5,957 nt of DNA from Pelotomaculum sp. UBA4789 (GCA_002402945.1 DHGV01000067.1:1-5957); one strand, 5' to 3'; numbered from the stretch's first letter, positions 1 through 5,789 are shown. Notes: generated from the letters alone by a model not told the origin. Translations and numbers: made by a program.

Positions 1-164
1 GCAATAAATCCCACGTGGCAAAACCTGATGTTATATCAATCAAAAATGGGGGGGGGCTGGAAGACAGATATTCAAGCTCGGTGCTGGCAGTCGCCTGCAG
101 GAAAGCAGTACCGGATGCAAATAAACTTAAAGTAAGGGAAGTGCTTGAATGGATTTTAGATTAA
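1..164 (+). CDS. 3' end of an unrecognised protein (partial)
   Basis: Reading from base 3, the frame is open for 53 codons up to a TAA at 162-164, so this is probably the C-terminus of a gene that begins left of the window. The other two + frames hit stops (5-7 and 26-28 in one, 133-135 in the other). The peptide looks protein-like: mixed polar and aliphatic residues, a triple glycine encoded by a run of nine G at 48-56, and an amphipathic end with the motif VREVLEWILD. I do not recognise the family. It overlaps the start of the acyl-CoA dehydrogenase by 16 bases in a different frame, which suggests co-transcription and translational coupling. If so, the operon promoter lies outside the window. 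Coding status is likely but not certain. Confidence 0.6.
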   Translation, partial: NKSHVAKPDVISIKNGGGLEDRYSSSVLAVACRKAVPDANKLKVREVLEWILD

Positions 165-1303
165 CAGAAGAGCAAGAAATGATCCGGAAAATGTGCCACG
201 AATTTACAGATGATGTAATTATGCCCAGGGCGGAACAAATGGACAAGACCGGCGAGTATCCGTACGATATTATAGAACAGATGGCTGAACTGGGATTAAT
301 GGGCATCCCCTTTCCTGAAGAATACGGTGGCAGCGGTGGCGATTGGGTCAGTATGCACCTCGCCATAGAGGAAATATCCAGGGGGGACTGCACGCTGGGG
401 GCATTGCTGGATGTTACTACCAGCGTGGTTGCCCAGGAACTGTATGTGTTCAGTACAGAAGAACAAAAGAAAAAATGGCTTATTCCCATAGCGAAAGGGG
501 AGGCTATCGGCGCATTTGGCCTGACCGAGCCTGACGCCGGATCCGATGCGGGAGCAACCAAAACGACTGCGGCGCTTGATGGGGATGAATGGGTCATTAA
601 CGGCACCAAGCAGTTTATTACGAACATCGGCCTTGACAATGCTTCACTGGTGATCATTACCGCCCGCTGCAGGCGGAGTGAGGACGGTAAAGACATTATC
701 AACACCTTTATCGTGCCAAAAGGAACTTCTGGTTTTACCCTGGGCAAAAGGTATGATAAAATGGGATGGATGTCGTCGGCAACCAATGAGTGTATTTTTG
801 AAAATTGCCGCATCCCGCGGGATTACCTGCTGGGAGAAGAAGGAAGAGGCTTGGCCCAGCACCTGGCAGTTCTGGACACCGGGCGGATCAGTGTCGGCGC
901 GGTCAGCGTGGGCTTGGCCCAGGCCTGTTTGGAAGCTGCTTTAAGCTATGCTCAGCAGAGATATCAGTTTGGTAAACCGATATACTCCTACCAGGGGGTT
1001 TCATTTAAAATTGCCGATATGGCCATGAACATTGAGCTGGCCCGCAACATTTACCTCAAAGCAGCCTGGCTGAAGGACAATAACCTGCCCCATACCCTGG
1101 AATCTTCTTACGCCAAGCTCTTTGCTTCTGAGATGGCGGAGCGGGTTGCCAGCGATGCGCTGCAAATTCACGGCGGTTATGGTTATATGAACGAGTATCC
1201 CGTTTCGCGCTATTATAAAGGGGCTAAGCTGCTGCAGATTGTTGAAGGCACGTCTGAAATTCAGCGGCTGGTGATCAGCAGGAACTTGTTAAATAACGGT
1301 TAA
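149..1303 (+). CDS. acyl-CoA dehydrogenase (short-chain / branched-chain type)
   Basis: This is a cytoplasmic FAD flavoenzyme that oxidises an acyl-CoA to the 2-enoyl-CoA and passes electrons to electron-transfer flavoprotein. Its 384 residues are the normal length for the family. The N-terminal helical domain starts with the typical LTEEQEMIRK. The flavin and substrate signature AFGLTEPDAGSD is at residues 122-133, WVINGTKQFITN at 148-159, RYQFGKPI at 271-278 and QIHGGYGY at 339-346. The catalytic base is Glu366 in VEGTSEIQ. Its presence there argues against isovaleryl-CoA dehydrogenase, where the base sits on another helix. The residue aligned with the glutarate-binding Arg of human glutaryl-CoA dehydrogenase is Gly84, which argues against glutaryl-CoA as substrate. 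A butyryl, isobutyryl or 2-methylbutyryl type substrate is therefore more likely, but sequence alone does not settle it. The ATG at 149 follows AAGGGAAG with a 7-base gap. The carboxyltransferase gene begins 43 bases downstream. Confidence 0.95.
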   Translation: MDFRLTEEQEMIRKMCHEFTDDVIMPRAEQMDKTGEYPYDIIEQMAELGLMGIPFPEEYGGSGGDWVSMHLAIEEISRGDCTLGALLDVTTSVVAQELYVFSTEEQKKKWLIPIAKGEAIGAFGLTEPDAGSDAGATKTTAALDGDEWVINGTKQFITNIGLDNASLVIITARCRRSEDGKDIINTFIVPKGTSGFTLGKRYDKMGWMSSATNECIFENCRIPRDYLLGEEGRGLAQHLAVLDTGRISVGAVSVGLAQACLEAALSYAQQRYQFGKPIYSYQGVSFKIADMAMNIELARNIYLKAAWLKDNNLPHTLESSYAKLFASEMAERVASDALQIHGGYGYMNEYPVSRYYKGAKLLQIVEGTSEIQRLVISRNLLNNG

Positions 1304-1331
1304 ATACCGTCAATGTATAAAAGAATTATGG

Positions 1332-1338
1332 AAGGAGG
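1332..1338 (+). promoter_or_regulatory. ribosome binding site of the carboxyltransferase gene
   Basis: AAGGAGG lies 8 bases before the ATG at 1347. It is a near-perfect Shine-Dalgarno sequence and fixes that start. The TTG at 1343 is closer but in another frame. Confidence 0.85.
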
Positions 1339-1346
1339 CTCATTGG

Positions 1347-2912
1347 ATGGATCAGCAAAAAAGCCTTGAAGCCAACGCAGGGATGCAGAAAAAGCTGGAG
1401 CAATTAGAAAACCTGCGCCGGAAGGTGCAGGCCGGCGGCGGGGCCAAGCGGGTGGAAAAGCAGCATGGCGCCGGAAAATTAACGGCCCGGGAGCGGATCG
1501 ATATACTCCTTGATTCCGGTACATTTGTGGAGATCAATGCCTTTGCAGGAGATTCCGATATAGATAATCTGAAGAATCCGGGCGAAGGCATCGTTACCGG
1601 TTACGGATTGATCGACGGGCGCAAAGTATATCTTTTTGCCCAGGATTTCACGGTAGCCGGAGGTTCCCTTGGAGCGGTTCATGCAGCCAAAATCTGTAAA
1701 GTGCTGGACCTGGCCATGAAAACGGGCTCCCCGGCAATCGGACTGAATGATTCCGGCGGGGCGCGCATCCAGGAAGGCGTGGACGCTCTAAACGGCTACG
1801 GGGAAATATTCTACCGCAACACCATCGCCTCAGGCGTAATCCCTCAGCTATCCCTAATTATGGGACCGTCTGCCGGGGGCGCGGTTTATTCCCCGGCCCT
1901 GACCGATTTTATATTTATGGTCCAGAGTACCAGCCAGATGTTTATTACCGGCCCGGAGGTGATCAAGTCCGTTACCGGTGAGGAAGTGAGCATGGAAACA
2001 CTGGGCGGCGCGCTCACCCACAACCAGGTCAGCGGCGTGGCCCATTTTATGGCAGAAAGCGAAGAAAGCTGCCTGGCCATGCTCAGGCAGCTGCTGAGCT
2101 ATTTACCCTCCAATAACCTGGGAGAGGCGCCGGAACAGCAGCCGGTGGAGCCACCGGGCAATCCGGAGGAACTGTTGCGGATCATCCCTGATAACCCCAA
2201 CCAGGCCTATGATGTACGTGAAATAATCCGCCTGGTGGTGGACGGCGGGGAGCTGCTGGAAGTACAGGCCCTCTACGCCACCAACGGTCTTATTGGTTTT
2301 GCGCGATTGAACGGCCAGGCCGTTGGCGTGGTCGCCAACCAGCCCAAACATCTGGCAGGCTGCCTGGACATCAATGTTTCGGATAAAATTAGCCGCTTTG
2401 TGCGTTACTGCGACGCGTTCAACCTGCCTTTAATTACCTTTATGGATGTACCTGGTTTCCTGCCGGGAACCGCCCAGGAATACGGCGGCATCATCCGTCA
2501 TGGAGCCAAGCTGCTTTACGCCTATTCCGAAGCCACTGTGCCCAAGGTTACCGTGATTTTACGCAAAGCGTACGGCGGCGCCTATCTGGCCATGTGCAGC
2601 AGTGCCCTGCGCGCCGACGTTGTTTTCGCCTGGCCCAGCGCGGAAATAGCTGTTATGGGTCCGGAGGGCGCGGTCAATATCGTCTACCGCAACGAGATTG
2701 CCAACGCCGGTGATCCCGCAGCGGCGCGGGCCAACTTGACTGCCGAATACCGGGCAAAGTTTGCCAACCCGTATATCGCCTGCTCCCGCGGTTACGTAGA
2801 AGACGTCATTGACCCCCGTGATACCCGGGCACGGTTGATTAAGACGTTGCAGTCGCTGGCTACCAAGCGGGAAAAAATGCCGCCCAAAAAACATGGTGTT
2901 TTCCCCGTATAG
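1347..2912 (+). CDS. mmdA: biotin-dependent acyl-CoA carboxyltransferase (methylmalonyl-CoA decarboxylase alpha / propionyl-CoA carboxylase beta family)
   Basis: The protein transfers a carboxyl group between an acyl-CoA (methylmalonyl/propionyl-CoA or a relative) and the biotin of the carrier protein encoded just downstream. At 521 residues it has the standard length and the duplicated crotonase fold. The N-terminal half carries DSGGARIQEG (135-144) and GPSAGGAVYSP (173-183), which form one oxyanion hole. The C-terminal half carries MDVPGFLPG (366-374), RKAYGGAYLAM (406-416) and AWPSAEIAVMGPEGA (428-442). Residue 414 is Leu, where propionyl-CoA carboxylases have a specificity-linked Asp; from memory, decarboxylase MmdA and transcarboxylase 12S subunits have a hydrophobic residue there. 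The length fits MmdA/12S better than the longer glutaconyl-CoA decarboxylase alpha subunit. Context supports a decarboxylase: a small MmdE-like gene and a biotin carrier follow, and no biotin carboxylase is present. An acyl-CoA carboxylase beta subunit or a transcarboxylase remains possible. The stop is TAG. Confidence 0.9.
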   Translation: MDQQKSLEANAGMQKKLEQLENLRRKVQAGGGAKRVEKQHGAGKLTARERIDILLDSGTFVEINAFAGDSDIDNLKNPGEGIVTGYGLIDGRKVYLFAQDFTVAGGSLGAVHAAKICKVLDLAMKTGSPAIGLNDSGGARIQEGVDALNGYGEIFYRNTIASGVIPQLSLIMGPSAGGAVYSPALTDFIFMVQSTSQMFITGPEVIKSVTGEEVSMETLGGALTHNQVSGVAHFMAESEESCLAMLRQLLSYLPSNNLGEAPEQQPVEPPGNPEELLRIIPDNPNQAYDVREIIRLVVDGGELLEVQALYATNGLIGFARLNGQAVGVVANQPKHLAGCLDINVSDKISRFVRYCDAFNLPLITFMDVPGFLPGTAQEYGGIIRHGAKLLYAYSEATVPKVTVILRKAYGGAYLAMCSSALRADVVFAWPSAEIAVMGPEGAVNIVYRNEIANAGDPAAARANLTAEYRAKFANPYIACSRGYVEDVIDPRDTRARLIKTLQSLATKREKMPPKKHGVFPV

Positions 2913-2934
2913 GTTTAACTTTAAATATTTTCTT

Positions 2935-2939
2935 GGAGG
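2935..2939 (+). promoter_or_regulatory. ribosome binding site deciding the start of the small gene
   Basis: GGAGG lies 8 bases before the ATG at 2948, which makes that the best start. The in-frame TTG at 2933 overlaps the GGAGG itself, and the ATG at 2942 is only 2 bases away from it, so both are poor starts. Confidence 0.75.
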
Positions 2940-2947
2940 GTATGTTG

Positions 2948-3139
2948 ATGTGGAGGAGAAAAAAGGTCAGGCCTGAAATGGCGGCGGCGATTACTTCGGC
3001 CCTTGTGGCGGGTGGTCTAATGGACGCCGGTGATAGAATGGCAGGCATTTACCAGAAAAGACAAGACAGTCTCTGGCGACAGGTTGGTTTGGTGGAATTA
3101 ATGAACAGCCGGAACATACGCAATGGTTTCGACCTTTAA
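2948..3139 (+). CDS. small protein resembling the soluble tail of MmdE/OadG subunits
   Basis: This encodes 63 residues from the ATG at 2948 to the TAA at 3137-3139, between the carboxyltransferase and biotin carrier genes (35 and 25 bases from them). It has a basic start (MWRRKK), then VRPEMAAAITSALVAGG (residues 7-23), then a charged middle and a C-terminal WRQVGLVELMNSR segment (43-55). The PE-aaI-aA helix followed by a Trp...ELM..R end resembles the C-terminal tail of the OadG/MmdD sodium-pump small subunits and the 55-aa epsilon subunit MmdE of Veillonella methylmalonyl-CoA decarboxylase. This resemblance is from memory, not a search. Those tails help hold the carboxyltransferase to the membrane part. 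Unlike OadG and MmdD, it has no clear membrane anchor: the 10-23 segment is short and small-residue-rich. The gene's existence is well supported by position and ribosome binding site; its function is inferred. Confidence 0.75.
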   Translation: MWRRKKVRPEMAAAITSALVAGGLMDAGDRMAGIYQKRQDSLWRQVGLVELMNSRNIRNGFDL

Positions 3140-3164
3140 TAAGACATTACAGGGGAGGATCTAA

Positions 3165-3593
3165 ATGAAAAAATTTAATGTAATTGTCAATGGTGAGAGC
3201 TTCGAGGTGCTGGTAGAAGAAGCAGGCGTCGCCGCGGCCCCTGCCAGTTTCAAGGCAGTCCCTGCTCCTGCCCGGCTTGCGTCTCCAACGCCGCGTGCCG
3301 TTGCGCCGCCGGCTTCCGTGTCTGCTGTGCCAGCTGCTTCTGCAGCCCCGGCTGCGCCTAAACCGGCTGTATCACACAGCGCCGGCACGGTAATAGCGCC
3401 CATGCCCGGTAATGTTAACGCCGTGAAAGTAAATGTGGGAGAGCAGGTAAAGGACGGCGACGTGCTGCTGGTATTGGAAGCGATGAAAATGGAAAATGAA
3501 ATTACCGCCCCCGTTAGCGGCACCGTCAAGGAGATAGCTGTAAAACAGGGGCAGACAGTTCAGAGTGGAGATGTAATGGTGGTGCTTGGCTGA
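3165..3593 (+). CDS. mmdC: biotin carboxyl carrier protein of the (de)carboxylase
   Basis: The protein carries the biotin that shuttles the carboxyl group to and from the carboxyltransferase. Residues 1-19 form a short beta-rich start (MKKFNVIVNGESFEVLVEE) typical of decarboxylase carriers. Residues 22-72 are a flexible Ala/Pro/Val linker, and 73-142 form the biotinyl domain. The biotin attachment site is Lys108 in EAMKMENEI (105-113). The preceding IAPMPGNV and the following TAPVSGTV are the usual paired turns of the biotinyl fold. The 142-residue length and the Pro-Ala linker match MmdC, the 1.3S subunit of transcarboxylase and OadA C-termini, rather than the classical AccB of fatty acid synthesis. 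GGGGAGG ends 6 bases before the ATG. It is the last gene of the set; an inverted repeat begins 12 bases after its TGA. Confidence 0.93.
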   Translation: MKKFNVIVNGESFEVLVEEAGVAAAPASFKAVPAPARLASPTPRAVAPPASVSAVPAASAAPAAPKPAVSHSAGTVIAPMPGNVNAVKVNVGEQVKDGDVLLVLEAMKMENEITAPVSGTVKEIAVKQGQTVQSGDVMVVLG

Positions 3594-3605
3594 TAAAGCG
3601 CGACA

Positions 3606-3649
3606 ACCGGAATATACCTTAAGCCATCTGGATTTTGGCATATTCCGGT
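3606..3649. terminator. inverted repeat between convergent genes, possible bidirectional terminator
   Basis: ACCGGAATAT (3606-3615) and ATATTCCGGT (3640-3649) are perfect 10-bp inverted arms with a 24-base loop. Inside the loop, GCCA (3623-3626) and TGGC (3636-3639) can pair as an inner stem. The element sits between the stop of the biotin carrier gene (3593) and the stop of the convergent regulator gene (3659). That is where a shared terminator is expected. Neither strand shows a T-run after the stem, so it is not a canonical intrinsic terminator; it could also act as an mRNA 3'-end stabiliser. Confidence 0.55.
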
Positions 3650-3658
3650 CAATAAATA

Positions 3659-5608
3659 TCACGTTGTATTTGGAAGTTTGGTTTTGCTGTCATCATTTAT
3701 TTTTCGCCATAGGGTTGATCGTGAAATTCCAAGCAGGTGGGCTGCCGCTGACTTGTTTCCATTGGCCACCTCCAGTGCCTGTTTGATTTCATTGGATTCG
3801 ATCTTCTTTATTTTGTTTTTCAGCACGTTGATTGATATCATAGGCGACGGGCCATTATTGGTGTGGGTGTCGGTTTTATTAACAGCTTCCGAAAATACAT
3901 TGTACAGAATTTCTTCCTTGTTTGGCTTTTCTGCAGCCAGCGCGATAAACCGCTCTAATATATTTTCCAATTCTCTAATGTTACCGGGCCAGGTGTAGTC
4001 TTTTGAAAGAAGGTAAATTATTTCGATTAAAGCATCATCAACTTTAGGCTGGGTTCTTCTAAGAAAATTTTTAGCCAGATGCGGGATGTCCTCTATCCGC
4101 TCACGAAGAGAAGGGGTGTGTAATTCAAGGATGTTCAACCTGTAATATAGGTCTTCCCGGAATTTGCCTGCCTTAATTTCATTCCAAAGGTTTTGGTTGG
4201 TGGCGGCTATGACTCTTACGTTCACAGGGATAATTTTTACTCCTCCTACCCGCATCACCTCTTTTTCCTGTAATACACGTAATAGGCGGGCCTGCATGGA
4301 GGGCGTTATTTCGCCGATTTCATCCAGGAATATTGTGCCGGTATGGGCCAGTTCAAAGAGGCCTATTTTCCCTTCTTTATTAGCGCCTGTAAAGGCTCCC
4401 TGTTCGTAGCCGAATAATTCGCTGTCCAGCAGGGTTTCGGGAAGTGCGGCACAGTTAATGGCGACAAATGGTTTATTGCACCTCAAGCTGATATTGTGAA
4501 TGCTTTGGGCAAAAAGCTCCTTTCCCGTGCCTGTCTCTCCAGTAATTAAGATGGTGGATTCGGACTGGCCGAAAGACCTTGCCTTTGAGATGGTTTGTTT
4601 GATGACCGGACTTTCCCCGATGATATTGGCGAAAGTATAATTAGCCACAAGCCTCCTTTGATGTAATTTTTGTCTGATCTCCTGCTCATTTTTTTGAAGG
4701 GTGACAGTATCCTGAATAACGAATACAACGCCGGCGCAAGTATCGTTAACGATGATTGGCATTACATCCATAACCACGTTGGCCTGATCGATGGATACAA
4801 GCTTATTTTTCTGAGCAACTACCTGATTGGTTGAGGCTGGCAAATCAATCAGGGGAAATACTTCCTTTATGGATCGGTTAAGCACATTGCCTTTCACATT
4901 AAGAATTTTTTCAGCGGCGTTGTTAAACGTTGTTATTCGCCAGCTATTATCCGTGCATATAATACCGCTTTGCACGAAATCTATTATGGTGATAAATTGT
5001 TCCTTTCTTTCAGCTTCACGGTGCACTGCAAGGATCATTTTTGCGGCATTAGTTAATGCTTTTTTGGTAGCAAGCTTAGTGTACATAAATATGCTTTTCA
5101 TTCCATATTTTGAGGCCAGATTGCAAACATTGCTGCCGCCAATGATTATTTTATGACCTGCAGACTTTAACTCTTGCAATACATATTTCAGTTCTTCATT
5201 TCTATTGAAGACTATTTGTTTTACCTTAACATTTAAGATGCTTTGGAGCTCTTCGATTTCACTTATTTTTTTATAATAAATTACCAGTACGATTTCATTT
5301 TTATTCTCCATATATTTACAAGCTTTTTTTACTGCCTCCATTAATTCATAGCCTGTAAAATTGACCGGTATCACCGGCAGGTTGTAATTTTCCTGCAAAT
5401 AAAGAGCGCCTCTGTCTGCCGCTACTAAAACGTTTTGAGATTCCAATTTATAGCGGGTTTTATGGGCGTTAATGTTTTCCAAAAACCGGTTGTACGGTAA
5501 TGTTTCCAAATCAATACCTTGAAATATTTTTTCTTCTTTGAATATGCTTCTGGCGAGCCTGTGCAAGGCAGGGTAACCAACAATAATGATTTTAGGCAAT
5601 ATATTCAA
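3659..5608 (-). CDS. sigma-54-dependent transcriptional activator, PrpR family (PrpR_N-PAS-AAA+-Fis HTH)
   Basis: This enhancer-binding protein of 649 residues activates RNA polymerase holding sigma-54. Residues about 5-195 resemble the two-part PrpR_N sensor domain, which in Salmonella PrpR responds to 2-methylcitrate. About 203-300 is a PAS domain (FVQSGIICTDNSWRITTFN). About 328-565 is the AAA+ motor: Walker A GETGTGKE (357-364), the sigma-54-contacting loop GAFTGA (404-409), Walker B GTIFLDEI (424-431), the arginine-finger region REDLYYRLN (484-492) and WPGNIRELEN (540-549). The C-terminus has a Fis-type helix-turn-helix (about 606-637; NKSAAAHLLGISRSTLWRKI). All key motor residues are present, so it should be functional. 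There is no ATG start: TTG at 5608 has G6 only 2 bases upstream, and in-frame TTG at 5599 has it 11 bases upstream, so the true start may be either. A stop lies a few codons upstream. The gene is convergent with the + strand set and visibly richer in A+T. Its ligand and targets are unknown. Confidence 0.93.
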   Translation of the reverse strand: MNILPKIIIVGYPALHRLARSIFKEEKIFQGIDLETLPYNRFLENINAHKTRYKLESQNVLVAADRGALYLQENYNLPVIPVNFTGYELMEAVKKACKYMENKNEIVLVIYYKKISEIEELQSILNVKVKQIVFNRNEELKYVLQELKSAGHKIIIGGSNVCNLASKYGMKSIFMYTKLATKKALTNAAKMILAVHREAERKEQFITIIDFVQSGIICTDNSWRITTFNNAAEKILNVKGNVLNRSIKEVFPLIDLPASTNQVVAQKNKLVSIDQANVVMDVMPIIVNDTCAGVVFVIQDTVTLQKNEQEIRQKLHQRRLVANYTFANIIGESPVIKQTISKARSFGQSESTILITGETGTGKELFAQSIHNISLRCNKPFVAINCAALPETLLDSELFGYEQGAFTGANKEGKIGLFELAHTGTIFLDEIGEITPSMQARLLRVLQEKEVMRVGGVKIIPVNVRVIAATNQNLWNEIKAGKFREDLYYRLNILELHTPSLRERIEDIPHLAKNFLRRTQPKVDDALIEIIYLLSKDYTWPGNIRELENILERFIALAAEKPNKEEILYNVFSEAVNKTDTHTNNGPSPMISINVLKNKIKKIESNEIKQALEVANGNKSAAAHLLGISRSTLWRKINDDSKTKLPNTT

Positions 5609-5625
5609 AACCCCCCATTTTGGAA

Positions 5626-5673
5626 TTTAATAATCCATAAACAAAACCATAGTTTTGTTTATTTAATAATTCA
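5626..5673. repeat. near-identical 12-bp direct repeats flanking an inverted repeat
   Basis: TTTAATAATCCA (5626-5637) and TTTAATAATTCA (5662-5673) match at 11 of 12 positions. They are 36 bases apart, start to start, and bracket the inverted repeat at 5637-5662, sharing one base with it on each side. The arrangement lies just upstream of the regulator start. Regulator-binding repeats are one explanation; chance in A+T-rich DNA is another. Confidence 0.5.
5637..5662. repeat. 11-bp perfect inverted repeat upstream of the regulator gene
   Basis: ATAAACAAAAC (5637-5647) and GTTTTGTTTAT (5652-5662) are exact inverted arms around CATA. The dyad lies 29-54 bases upstream of the regulator's TTG at 5608. 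It could be an operator, for example for autoregulation through the Fis-type HTH, or a weak hairpin in the leader. Its stem is nearly all A/T pairs and it has no directional T-tract, so a terminator is less likely. Confidence 0.55.
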
Positions 5674-5690
5674 AAATCCTGCCCTAAAGA

Positions 5691-5719
5691 AGTGTATCAT
5701 TTTTGAAGCAGATCTGCAA
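5691..5719 (-). promoter_or_regulatory. candidate sigma-70-type promoter of the regulator gene
   Basis: Read on the - strand, TTGCAG (5719-5714), a 17-base spacer and TACACT (5696-5691) form a plausible -35/-10 pair. TG sits one base before the -10 (TGATACACT), as in an extended -10. A transcript would start near 5684 and carry a leader of about 75 bases containing the inverted repeat. A second candidate is TTGAAT (5675-5670), 17 bases, TATGGT (5652-5647). Both have only partial consensus matches. Confidence 0.35.
5708..5717. promoter_or_regulatory. 10-bp perfect palindrome overlapping the candidate -35
   Basis: GCAGATCTGC is its own reverse complement. It overlaps the -35 hexamer of the candidate regulator promoter, a usual place for a repressor operator. 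It is short enough that chance cannot be excluded. Confidence 0.3.
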
Positions 5720-5775
5720 CAGGTCTCAAAGAAAATACAAGCATTTTATTCAACGGGGCAATTCTACCGGTTTTT

Positions 5776-5781
5776 GGGAGG
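5776..5781 (+). promoter_or_regulatory. possible ribosome binding site of the small right-edge gene
   Basis: GGGAGG lies 8 bases before TTG at 5790 and 5 bases before CTG at 5787. It is the main evidence that the small frame downstream is translated. Confidence 0.4.
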
Positions 5782-5789
5782 TATTTCTG

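Noticed and set aside
85..99. TGGCAGTCGCCTGCA as a sigma-54 -24/-12 promoter for the dehydrogenase
   Set aside because: The GG and GC elements are 9 bases apart instead of the required 10, the site lies inside the upstream coding end, and a one-base spacing loss usually abolishes sigma-54 recognition.
127..813. Long antisense open frame opposite the dehydrogenase gene
   Set aside because: Its translation is Ser/Pro/Val-rich with no domain, it has no ribosome binding site, and it lies wholly against a well-supported gene with conserved motifs.
1296..1310. ACGGT-TAAAT-ACCGT hairpin at the dehydrogenase stop codon as a terminator
   Set aside because: The 5-bp stem is too short and lacks a T-tract; the next gene follows at 43 bases with a strong ribosome binding site, so read-through is expected.
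1316..1321. TATAAA before the carboxyltransferase gene as an internal promoter
   Set aside because: No -35-like hexamer lies at 16-18 bases upstream (the nearest TTG-type hexamer is about 23 bases away).
2559..2894. Antisense open frame opposite the 3' part of the carboxyltransferase gene
   Set aside because: It is explained by the G+C-rich codon pattern of the real gene; no recognisable protein features.
3161..3529. Antisense open frame opposite the biotin carrier gene
   Set aside because: Its Thr/Ala/Gly-rich translation is the mirror of the Ala/Pro linker codons.
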